Below are positions 11,397 to 21,331 of a DNA stretch of 60,952 nucleotides, piece after piece. The position numbers and the translations under genes are program-made. Source of the DNA: Pigoraptor chileana (lineage: Eukaryota; Opisthokonta; Filasterea); the NCBI GenBank assembly GCA_943704495.1, contig CALSCR010003187.1, forward strand, positions 1 through 60,952, in the 5' to 3' direction. The notes beneath the pieces were generated by a model. The model worked only from the letters and a program-made list of their open reading frames with translations, was not told the origin of the DNA and ran no database searches. Position 1 is the first letter of the stretch, and every line of letters begins with the position of its first letter.

Positions 11397-13507
11397 TGCA
11401 GCTCATCGCGGAGGACCCGAATGCGCCACTTCCTGAGCAACTCTCACGCCGCCGTCTGAGTCGCCAGCCAGTGACGACAGCCCCCACCCGGCGCGTGTTT
11501 GACCTCACTTCGGACGAAAGCGACGAAGTGCGGCGCTTTGCCCTTGCGCAGCTGACCGGCCTTATGGAAAGCTCCGTGGGCAAGATGCCGTACAAGCGCA
11601 AGAAGGCCCACCAGGTGCGGAACTTTTTCCAGCACAAGATTGCCGACAAGCAGCACAAGAAGATTAAGGACGGCGCCGTATTTGGCGTGTCTCTTGAGGC
11701 GCTGTTGGAGCGCGAGGGAAATCGCGTGCGCGTCCCCCCCTTCCTGAACCGCATGCTGGACTATCTCACAGTCTCTGCGCTGGGCATCGAAGGCATATTC
11801 CGTAAGGTGGGATCGCAGTCGCGCATCAGGGAACTCAAGGATAAGTGCGAGGAAATGGGGGGCGTTGTTGATTTTGAGGCGTTGTCGCGGCCGCACGACG
11901 TGGCGGCCCTCTTGAAGACCTGGCTGCGAGAACTGCCTCAGGCGCTGCTGACGGAAGATCTGTCGGAGACATTCTGCGCAGTGCATGGTGGGTGTGGTGG
12001 GGTCAGCACTAATCTTGTGGTCTGCGTGTGTGTGCGTGTGTTCGTGTGCGTGTGCGCGTATGTGCGCGTATCTGTGCGCTGATGTGCGTGCCTGCCTATT
12101 GCCACTGAGAATGATGTGTGCATTATTTATTAATTTATTGTCCTTTTCTTTGCAACCGGTCGTTGCATTCGTGGTGTGCGCGCAGCTGTGGCCCGCGAGT
12201 ACCAGCTGCAGGCCATGCAGCTTCTTGTGATCCTGCTCCCCGCAGCACATACGGCCGTCCTCCACGCCCTTCTCGCTTTTCTGCATCGCGTGGCAGAGCG
12301 TGCAGATCTCAACAAAATGGGCGTCTCAAACCTCGCCGTTGTGTTTGCCCCGAATCTTTTCCACAACAAAAACTTCAAAGATGGAGATCCCCGGGAACGG
12401 GATGCACAGGTCGCCATGTCAGCCGCGGTCAAGGTCATGATTGACAACTACGACAAGCTGTGGACGGTGTGTGCCCCTCGTCATGCTGCTCTATATTTGC
12501 ACTCTAATTGCCGTGAACCATCTCTCACGTCGGCTTCCTTGTTTGTTTGTTTGTTATTTGCTGTTGCACAGGTCCCCTCGGATGTGCTGTCACAGATGAA
12601 CAACGCGCAGGAGTCGCGGCGCGCACGCAAGTTCAGCAAGGCGCGAAAGCAGCTTAAAGGGAGCATAGACTCTGAGAACCCGCCGCTCATGCGCTCGCAG
12701 TCGTCGTCAAAGGACCTTACGTCGGGCGCGGGCATCACCATCACACTCGCTGCAGACGCCGAAGCAAACGCCATGAAGACAACCACGTGGCTGAGTGAGG
12801 TGGGCTGCGTGTGATTCCTTCATGTTGTGTGTGTCTCTGTGTCTGTCTGTGTTTGTGTGTGGGTGTCTATGTGGCTGTGTATCTCGTGTCTTATGATGTG
12901 CTTGTCGCGGAGGTTTTTTCGGTGGGAGCAACTGTGTCGTGAGAACCTCTCGAATGTGGGCTTTTTAAATTCGCCCTTGATGTTGCATCGATACTGAAAG
13001 ATATTTTCCTTTGACAATGGATATGGGACTGCCGCTCACTACTTGACGCGTATTCGCCTTGCCAATTTTTACAGTCGGAACAAAAGGATTCGTCGTCTGC
13101 ACCGCGCGCAATTGTGCGCGTTGAGCTGCCGTCGCTGAATACGGAAATGACACGCAAGGCCATACTACTTGGTGACGCCACCACAGTCGCAAACGTCGTG
13201 ATGAACGCAATGAAGCATCTTGGCGACTCGTTTGAGCAGGTCAAGTGGTGTCTTGTTGAAATTGGGTCGGATGGCGGTGGGTCTCCTTTGCTGACGGACG
13301 GTTGCTGTGATGTGCCCATTAAAGCTGTGTTGTGCACCAGCTACCGTGCTGCTAATGCCGTGCTTTACTTGCTCTGCTTATTGTTTTGGTCCCCGCTCCC
13401 CCCCCCGCTTTCATGCAGCTGACCGCCGTCTCTACGACGACGACAATATGCTCCGCATCATCAAGCACAATCCCAACGCGCGATACATTGTGAGGGAGCG
13501 TGTATGA
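9850..13507 (+). CDS. SAM-RhoGAP-RA domain protein
   Basis: This is a 658-residue GTPase-activating protein for Rho-family GTPases. Exons are 9850-10087, 10306-10383, 10749-11023, 11402-11987, 12186-12466, 12572-12799, 13075-13276 and 13419-13507, with consistent phases. An acidic N-terminus is followed by a SAM-like domain (about residues 85-140; AWLQEAGFTEYVNLF ... LTDFQFEAVRKRV). A linker comes next, then a RhoGAP domain (about 290-490) with the arginine finger Arg331 in GIEGIFRKVG, the LLKTWLRELPQALL helix and NLAVVFAPNLF. The C-terminus (about 575-658) looks like a Ras-association (RA) domain: IVRVELPSLNTEM ... ATTVANVV ... DRRLYDDDNMLR. The start is placed at ACCATGG (9850); an upstream in-frame ATG at 9793 is possible. 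The RhoGAP call is firm, SAM good, RA moderate. The target GTPase cannot be told. Confidence 0.9.
11246..11287 (+). repeat. Dispersed ~50-base repeat, copy C
   Basis: This copy lies on the sense strand of intron 3 of the RhoGAP gene. It keeps TTGTGGAGTCCATGG, then GGCGCTGAC and CCCACATC, with a diverged middle. A second short repeat module follows at 11313-11350. Confidence 0.6.
11313..11350 (+). repeat. Second dispersed module, copy 1
   Basis: The segment GCCTGAGGCGTTT, an ATACTGAA piece and a CT-rich tail recur at 21677-21710 and, less well, at 45203-45228. Two of the three copies sit next to a copy of the ~50-base repeat. Confidence 0.5.
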
Positions 13508-14652
13508 TTGTAAATTTGCGATGGGCGTTTTGTGTCGCTTTCTACAACAACAAAGAACTAAAAATATTCATTGGACTGAGTAGAACATTTATTGGTGGAA
13601 TATGAGTGCTTCACTGTCATTTATTGCACTCCGTTAGGTAGACAAGTGCTGTGTTGGGCAGGTGTGCGGGCTTAGGCGGTTACGTTTGCTCACCAATGTA
13701 AGAATATTATGATAGGGCTTCTTATAACCTGACCGACGGTTCTCGTGTAGCAGATCCTGTAGCTGTTTTCTGGCACCCTGTCAGCGCTTGCCCATGGCTG
13801 CTCTTTGTGCCTCGCAAAAACTGTTTAACTTCTCAACCAGATGTGTTTTAATAACAAAGCTGTCAGTGGTGTGACTGTAGTGAGTGCCCGGCAAGTACCA
13901 GTTGCCGATCTCAATTCAGTCTCTCCAGTGCCCGAGATGGGACGGTGCGGTTTGTGCCTACTTATTTCTAATTGAACCACAGTTCGTCCGTTGAGATTGA
14001 GTCATTGTTTTGACCGTTCAGGCCTTTAATTATGACAGGCAGTGCGAGGGAATAACAAGATATGCGAACTCAACTGATTAAGTTTATCACCATCCCGGCC
14101 CATTCGGCAGGATGTTTTACGTTATTTTTCATGCAGGTCTTCAGTATCTGAATCGGTGCCGTCATGCAGCTGCCATGAATATTATTAGATTGAGCACTCA
14201 ATGTCGACCGTGACGGTCCTGAGCACGCAGGCGTGACACACAAGAAACCCAGTTAGTTGCATCGCCACCGAGACAGAGCCGTGCGTTTTGAAGTCACTCA
14301 ATCAACACCCTCGGGACCGGTCAGCCCCTGGGCATTCAATAAATAAGTAGCGACGCTTCATTCGACTGGGAATCGGATGTCAGAGGGATAGCATAAGTAA
14401 CGAAAAACACATTTCGTTTTCTTCATTCGCGTTTAATTCACAGCAGCGACTGCAGGCGCTGTTTAGGCACAGACACTGTATTGCGGACGAAAAGATGTAG
14501 GATTCAAATCTTCAGTGTCTTGGGCGCTGTGCCCATGGACTCCACAATTGCGGACGGAAAGACAAAAACAAGCGATTCCGCAATGCATGGGCAGTAACGA
14601 ATTTCGGCAATTGAACAAAGCGCAGACCACCAAAAACGAATTGTCGATTTGC
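13508..14652. other. Convergent spacer RhoGAP / 3-beta-HSD
   Basis: This 1145-base spacer lies between facing stop codons. It holds copy B of the dispersed repeat (14496-14547). I looked for tRNA and snRNA signatures and found none; otherwise nothing recognisable. Confidence 0.65.
14496..14547 (-). mobile_element. Dispersed ~50-base repeat, copy B, with flanking direct repeats
   Basis: This is a 52-base copy in reverse orientation. On the minus strand it reads TTGTGGAGTCCATGGGCACA, then GCGCC, and ends TTTGAATCCTACA. It is bounded exactly by 15-base direct repeats, TTGCGGACGAAAAGA (14481-14495) and TTGCGGACGGAAAGA (14548-14562), which differ at one base. This looks like a target-site duplication and implies that the unit was inserted. 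The length would suit target-primed retrotransposition, but no A-tail or internal promoter is clear. Confidence 0.65.
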
Positions 14653-16855
14653 TCAGACGCGCTTAACATCCTTCACGTATTCAGCAACAGATTTTTGCAC
14701 GCCCTCGGCGACGGTATATGCGGGGACGTATCCGAGAAGTCGCTTGGCCTTGTCGCTGACAAATGTGTAGTTAATGATGGTGAGGTTGAGGGTTGCGAGC
14801 GTGAGCATGTCGAGCTGCCCAAGGGACACGCGGCCGCGAAACACAAACTGGACGGCCTCCGAGACCGTCGCCAGGAGGATTGTGAGGACGGGAGGAACGG
14901 TGGAGAACTCGAGTTGAGGGTAGAAGTGCTGCGCAAAAAAGTGAACCCAATAAAGACAAGGAAAAAAGCAAGTATGTTAGTACAGACACCAATTGGTCCG
15001 AAGGTGCCATTTGGCATGCGGAAATATGCCGACTGCGAAGCACACATTACTCCCTTTAGACGATAGACCTATGAGAACGCCGGTATGACGGAATGCCACT
15101 TAGAGAGGATGCCGATCTAACGGCATTGCTGATAACTGACCACAGCGACCAAAGGCAACGACTAAGAATATGCCCAACCACTCAAAGCACAGAACACAGA
15201 TTGTGCGCAGTCCTTAGATCTGTTGCGCCCACATTCACTCCACACAGTGTGACATGTAGACAAACTTCAACATACACACAGACAACAAGCAACATACACA
15301 CAGACAACAATCGACACACACTCATACACACACCTTGAGCATGCAGTAAAAATCGTACTGCCGGATGGGATCGTTGTTGCTGATGCAGAACGGCTGCCCA
15401 GAGATCTCTTCGGGCTTTGTGTGCAACGCGCGTTCGAGAAGAAGATGACCAAGCACAACGTTCTCCACGTACACATTGTCTGCGCGGTCATAGAGCACAC
15501 ACGCACACGCACACACACATATGCAAAGAGTGCGCACAAATTAGATAGGAGAGTGAGACAGACACTACGTTCGTGGACATTACAGAAGAGGGGCCAATAC
15601 GTTTGGTTCGGATCTGCATGGGCTGCCACAATGCGGTGTTATCGCAACGTATGCATAAAATGCCGTCGTCGCGCAAAATGGCGACAGTTGCTGCGGCACA
15701 TCAATTGCGCCATGGAGGAATGCCTCACCATCAACGACCTACACACACGCAAACGTGGCCAGCCAGCCGATGCAGCCCAAAGAACGACCCACTATACAAG
15801 TACAGAGAACACCAACCACAACCACAACAACAAACACAAACACAAACACAAACACAAACACAAACACAAAAACATACACGCACCAATAATCTGGTCAGGG
15901 CTTGTCATTTGACTCTTTCCCTCCTTGAGCGCGCGCCCGAGAATGAAGGGATCCGCATGGCCGAATATGCCACTGCAGGGCCGGATCACACCCGTCGTCA
16001 GCAGCCCACCGTTGGTGAGCTTGGCGCCGTTGGCGAGAAGCACGGCCTTTTCCGCGTCGATCTTTGTGCACGTGTAGTGATTGATAAACGGTGGAGACGA
16101 ATACGGATTACGTTCGTCCATGTTTGTGCGCGCCTCACGGAGGCCGATGCTGACGTTGGACGTTGAAGTTTGAATGAGCATGGGGACGTTGTGCTTGATG
16201 CATGCGGCGATGACGTTCTTTGTCCCGAGGACATTTATGTTGTAGGAATACGCGAGCTGATGCGGGAGGCGCTCGGAGAAGCGGATGACGGCTGCAGTCA
16301 GGTACACAACGTCGATCCCTCCCGAGAGCACTGCGTTGAGATCCTGCACAAAAGACAGGTAGAGAGATGGATGAGATGCTTTCACGGCACATGATGATGT
16401 TGGTTGTCAGGAGTACTGTCACGCGGACACCTTCTCGTGAGGCGACGCTCGCAACATTGGTGGAAATCATGCATGAAGTGGAAGCGTTTTTCTTGTGTCC
16501 CAGTCATACAGACTGCCCAAGTGGTGCCCACTTCTGCACGAGTCATGTTGCCCTTGACAAACTTGACAAGCGGATGCGTGGCAAGATCTTTGGGCACGAC
16601 AACGTCCATGGCGACAATGCTGGTCTCTCCGCGTGCCAAGAGGGCCCTGACGAGCGTCTGCCCGAGATAGCCAGCGCCGATAACGCAGTAGCGCAGTCCC
16701 GTGGCTTTGGGGGTGAGTTCCTGCAGACGCATGTCGCCCCTGCGGTAGTCGACATCGCCCAGATCGAACTTTGGTTGCACGCGCTTTGGGCCAAATAGCA
16801 GCACACGTGCAGCCGCGAACAAGCCCCACACAAAGGCAAACAGTCCAGCCAGCAT
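14653..16855 (-). CDS. 3-beta-hydroxysteroid dehydrogenase family protein (NSDHL/ERG26-like)
   Basis: This is a short-chain dehydrogenase of the 3-beta-HSD / sterol-4-alpha-carboxylate 3-dehydrogenase family, 401 residues. Exons on the minus strand are 16855-16532, 16343-15884, 15479-15334 and 14928-14653. An N-terminal hydrophobic segment (LAGLFAFVWGLFAAARVLLF) suggests a membrane anchor. The Rossmann motif GAGYLG is at residues 60-65. The catalytic pair is Tyr198 and Lys202 in HYTCTK, and VYVENVVLGHLLLERAL matches the family's VENVV-GH block. A second hydrophobic stretch lies near residue 315 (VPPVLTILLATV). NSDHL and Erg26 act in C-4 demethylation of sterols at the ER. Substrate choice within the family cannot be settled from sequence alone, so I give no symbol. 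Confidence 0.88.
15832..15872 (+). repeat. (ACACAA)n tract in 3-beta-HSD intron 2
   Basis: This is a six-base tandem repeat of about seven units, lying immediately downstream of the intron 2 donor on the transcribed strand. Confidence 0.85.
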
Positions 16856-17602
16856 CTTCGCGTTGGTTGCGCACGTCCGATGTGCAATGTGCAGAGTGTT
16901 ATACTGTGCGACCTTGCGTGGTTGACGCATGTAATAGAGGCATTGTAGTTGAACCCACTGTAGAGATACAGACTCAGACATCACTCCTGCAGCATCTGAA
17001 TCAGTGGCTAATAGCCGGTCGGTCTGCTAAACCCGGCCAGCGTGCAGCTGATCACGTGTCCGGTGAGTTCGAATGAAATTATTTTTTTGCATGACAATTT
17101 TGTTCTCCTCGTCGACAATAAGATTGGCCTTGCACAGACATACAAACACAGACCGCACTCCACCCTCAAGACAGGAGCTACGCTGTTCCTCTACGTCTAT
17201 TGCACAGCTTCTGCCGCGAATAGGAAGCATACAAGTGACACGGCAAGATGTGGCATCTTCATCGCGCACGAACGGACAGAAGCAAAACAAACGTGCAATT
17301 AACCAAGCATATGCCTCCACAAAGAGCGCACACGAAAAAAGACCAATAAAAACAACCGACCAGCAGTCAATTACAGATTAGTATAATACATACACAGTGC
17401 ACGACACACACACACACGCACATATACACACGCACACACAACGCAAACGCAAACGCAATCGAAGCGATGGGAACGAGAAATCGAAAGACGCAAATCGAAA
17501 GGCATCAACACGCAAACGAACAAAAAACACCAAAATTGAGCAGACAAGACATGTCGAGAACGCAAGCACAGACGCAACGGACGGATGCGAATGTTTTTTG
17601 AA
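16856..17602. other. Spacer 3-beta-HSD promoter / MED10 3' region
   Basis: Both flanking genes are on the minus strand. The left part is the 3-beta-HSD promoter. An A/C-rich low-complexity stretch (about 17400-17530) lies downstream of MED10. No gene seen. Confidence 0.6.
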
Positions 17603-18780
17603 TCACTTTTCCGCGAGACCGTCATTATTGACATTAATATTGACAGGTGCGTCCGCCCCCGCACACGTCTGCATAGCCGTCTGTTGATTGGGCGCCGCTC
17701 GCAACTCGCGAAATCTTTCAACTTCTTCGGGAAAATATCTGTCGACCTCCATCTCAAGAAGCTCCCGAAATCGCTGTGATACAAAGGCAACACACACACA
17801 CACACACACCATGTATAAGTGAGTGGGATAACAAGCAGAAATAACAAAGATCTCACGGGAAAACGTGCCCGTCAGCAGAATTGTATGAAAAGCCAGCAAA
17901 TAATACAAGATAGATAAATACATAGATAAATAGATAGGTAGATAGATGAGCTGCGAGATGTGTCAGTGCCCAGGACTCCACCAGTAGAGGAGAGCGACGT
18001 TGATTCAAGTGCCTTCGAGTGCGCGAGGTATATAAGTCAACAAAGGTTATCGCTCTACCAACATACGCCGACATTCGCTCACCGAAATCGAGTCGATCTT
18101 TCCTTTGACAGCCTCGTTTCGTGCCTTTGTTTCCTCAAGACAGTCCCGCGTGCAAAGGCCGGGGCTCAGTCCGTCGTCAATGTAACTGAGCCATCCACAT
18201 CATGTGAGGTGTTAAACAAATAATAAAGACAGTATAATGCGTCGATCGACAAGATGTAACACAGTCCCCACAAACAATATGCACACGCACTCTCAGAGAA
18301 GCGAGCATGAGTAGTTACCTGAGTACGTCGAGTGGAATCTGAACATCTTTGTACTTGTTCTTCATATTGTCGAGAGACTGTAGCTTGGACACCAAATCAT
18401 TTCTGGAAGCGCCCAGACAAATCATTCAGAGGATTTCCCCCTTTCAATAAACAACACACACACACACACATTTCCAACAAGTACTCGACAGAATACATTT
18501 GCAGACATGCCCTTCGAGCGAATAAGCGACAAATACAGAGAGTCCCGCGTGCGTTATAAGTGCAGCGCGTAGAGACAGACATCCACACGTTCATACACAG
18601 CCCTCCCCCCCTACACAAATTCATGCACATCTCCCACACCCACAAGTTCTTATCCAGCCCAGGCTGCGACTCCTCCATAAAGTCCGTCACGACAATATCG
18701 AGCCATCGGAGGGTTTCCAGCAGCTCCCCTGTCGTCTCAACCACCGGAGTGACGTCGGCACCGCCACCGAGTCGCGCCAT
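17603..18780 (-). CDS. MED10: Mediator complex subunit 10
   Basis: This is MED10 (Nut2), a subunit of the middle module of the Mediator co-activator of RNA polymerase II. Exons on the minus strand are 18780-18644, 18402-18319, 18185-18083 and 17773-17603, giving 164 residues. Family signatures are LLETLRWLDIVVTDF near the N-terminus, LVSKLQSLDNMKNKYKDVQI, YIDDGLSPGLCTRDCLEE and VKGKIDSI. The C-terminal extension is RFRELLEMEVDRYFPEEVER with a polar tail. Length fits the family (about 130-160). It lies divergently 306 bases from the SR splicing factor gene, so the two may share a promoter. Confidence 0.92.
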
Positions 18781-19086
18781 TCTCTCACTGACAGCGCGTG
18801 TCGTGCTCAAAGAACATGGTGTTTGTACATATTGCATCTTTGAGTAACAGCATTACAAACTGACGCCCAACCTGACGGAACCGACGTCCACTCTCACACT
18901 CGGTGGCAAATATTACGATAATAAATTACGTTCCGAATCGGAATTCGGTTGTGTGTCTCGACATGTGGCCTGTCGTTGCGACAGATTGGCGACAGATTAT
19001 TACAAAGCAACAAATAGATAACCTTCTTTCGAACTAAAAGGAATTACAAAAACATTTTTTTGAAAGTTTTTTCTCACCACTAAAGC
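18781..19086. other. Divergent promoter MED10 / SR factor
   Basis: This short 306-base spacer lies between two start codons. It is AT-rich toward 19000-19080. No TATA box in a canonical position and no repeated motif were seen. Confidence 0.6.
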
Positions 19087-20422
19087 ATGTCGACTCGTGT
19101 GTACGTTGGGCACGTACCCTCCCGAGCGCGCACACAGGATCTTGAGGATCTATTCCGCCGCTACGGACGTATCGTCAACGTCGACCTGAAGAATGGATTT
19201 GGTAAGACTGCTCTATGTGCCTGACTTTTATACGTATTATTTGTATACTGTGTAATATGATAAGCATTTCGAAAGTATTTTGTCTTATTGTATGTTGTGT
19301 AATATGCTAAGACTTATCGAAAGTATATTATTGTAGTCTAATCTTTTCTTTGCGCACGGTTTCCTTTTTCAGCGTTTGTTGAGTTTGAGGACGACCGGGA
19401 TGCAGAAGACGCCATCCGTGCGCTCGACGGCACAAATTTCGAGGGTGATCGCATCATAGTGCAGGCGGCACGCAGTGGCCGTGGAGGACGCGACGAGAGG
19501 GGTGGAGATGGAAAGGGCAACATCTGCTTTAGCTGTGGCCGTGATGGGCACTGGTGAGCCCTGCGAATCGCGTGCGGTTTTTGATTTGTCATGATGGTTT
19601 TCTATCCGTTTGGCCAAGCCAAGAGAGATATCCCCACTTAAGACAGGCGATGTGCTTACGTGATGTGCTAATCCCAGTGTGTTGATCATGCATTTGCTTC
19701 ACTACTTTTGCTGCCATTGTTCTCTAGGGCAAGCGACTGCCCCGACGCAAAAGTGTAAGTGCGGTCTCGTGGCGTGGCTGTCGCAACTTAATGTTTGGAG
19801 CACACTGCCCTAGCGAAAATGAGCTCATACACACGGCCGACACGGATACATGCTCACACGCATACCGTATGCACAACGCATTGTATGATACTTCTCACTG
19901 ATTTGTCCACAAATATGTCACGTTAACACTCTATACGCCCCTCCGCTTCTCCAGCCGCACCGACTGCCGGTCCGGCCTCTGCTTCAAGTGCGGCGAGTCA
20001 GGCCATCTTGCGCGCAACTGCAACGGTGGTGGCGGGTGAGTCTAATATCTGCATTGCAATCGTGTTTGTGTGCTATTGTCTTCTCTGTGCTCAGACATTC
20101 TGCTTCACGTGCCGCTCCATCCATCCACAGCGGTCGTGGCCGCAGCCGTTCTCGCAGCCCCCGGGGACGCCGTAGCCCCAGCCCCCGTCGCGACTACGAT
20201 CGCCGTCGCAGCCCAAGCCCCCCACGTGGACGCCGTAGCCCCAGCCCCCCTCGTCGTCGTCGCAGCCCAAGCCCTCCACGTGCACGTCGCAGCCCAAGCC
20301 CCCCCCGTGGACGCCGGAGCCCAAGCCCCCCCCGTGGACGTCGTAGCCCCAGCCCCCCTCGTCGCGACTTTGAGCGTCGTCGCAGCCCCAGCCCTCGCCG
20401 TGACTTCAGCCCGCGTCGCTAG
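19087..20422 (+). CDS. SR splicing factor with RRM, two CCHC knuckles and RS domain
   Basis: This is a 231-residue serine/arginine-rich pre-mRNA splicing factor. Exons are 19087-19201, 19373-19553, 19728-19754 (27 bases), 19955-20035 and 20131-20422. It has one N-terminal RRM (RNP2 [11 protein letters not shown]1 region NGFAFVEF). Two zinc knuckles follow, [14 protein letters not shown] and [14 protein letters not shown], then an RS tail built of RRSPSPP-type repeats. The first knuckle is split by the intron after 19553. RRM plus two knuckles is the arrangement of plant RS2Z proteins; animal SRSF7 has a single knuckle. Such factors bind exonic enhancers and recruit U1/U2AF through the RS domain. 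The coding repeat of the RS region (20150-20410) is GC-rich and nearly tandem. Confidence 0.93.
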
Positions 20423-21331
20423 CGAGTTCGAGTGTTTCTGCCTGCCTGCCCGTGTTGAGTTTGTGTTTACATTCGCTTTGTGATATTGTGTGTCGTGGGG
20501 TGCACTGCCTGTCCGCCAGCTGTCTCACCCCAAACACACTGCTTCTATTTCGGTTGTCAGCTTGCCTTGCTTGAGGACGCATTGCGAAACTGTGCGTTTG
20601 TTGGAGGCCTGGATGCAGACGTCTTCACTGCTGCATGGACAGTAAACAGTGGAAACAGAAGGAAGGATTAAACGCAATAAACATGGGAAGGAACGGCGAC
20701 ACGGAGGATCTGGAAGTCTCTTGACGCAGGATGAAGCACGGAATCGGACCATCCACGTGTGCTGTGGTGGTGGACAGGCTGGAAGCACATCACGTGACAG
20801 GGAGGCGGAAGAGGAGGCGGAGAAGGAGGAGGAGAAGGAGGAAGAGGACAGTTGTGCTAGGACACGCCCCCGACCGCCCGCCCTGAAATGGACAGATTGG
20901 ATGGGTGGATGGACCGAGTGATGGCCAGACGTTGCCCGTTCTTACTGTGGAGTTGAGGATGGATAGGAGCATGCAGCAAGGGGGAGCCCCTTAGGAAACA
21001 CCACACGGTATTGTTGAAGCAACAACGAGGCACCGTTTGTCGTGCTCGTATCTACTTTAAGTGTGCATTCTCTCAAGACGGACGCACAACTACAATATGG
21101 CAAACTCAGGTGCTGTGTCTGTTTTCTTGATTGTTTTGTTTTGTTTTGTTGCAAGCTCCGGAAAAGTGCGCAATAACATACAACCAAAGCCAAACCAGTA
21201 GCCACGCGTGACACGCAAAACGAACGACGCAACGCAACAATAACGCAGGAAAATACACGCAGGCAAAAAAAGCAGCCCAGAATAGTCAAGGGCGGCGCAA
21301 TGTGTGGGCGTGCATCCATCACGTGCATCCA
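20423..21331. other. Convergent spacer SR factor / SWC5
   Basis: This 909-base spacer lies between facing stop codons. A 90-codon open frame at 20649-20921 is driven by a GAG-rich stretch (20800-20850) and is not supported as a gene. CATCACGTG elements lie at its right edge, next to the SWC5 stop. Confidence 0.6.

Noticed and set aside
15560-15780. An extra exon between 3-beta-HSD exons 2 and 3
   Set aside because: Joining 15884 directly to 15479 keeps phase and gives IIGDNVYVENVV, matching the family without an insert.
20649-20921. 90-codon Glu-rich open frame downstream of the SR factor
   Set aside because: It depends on a GAG/AGG-rich low-complexity stretch and has no homology or neighbours to support it.
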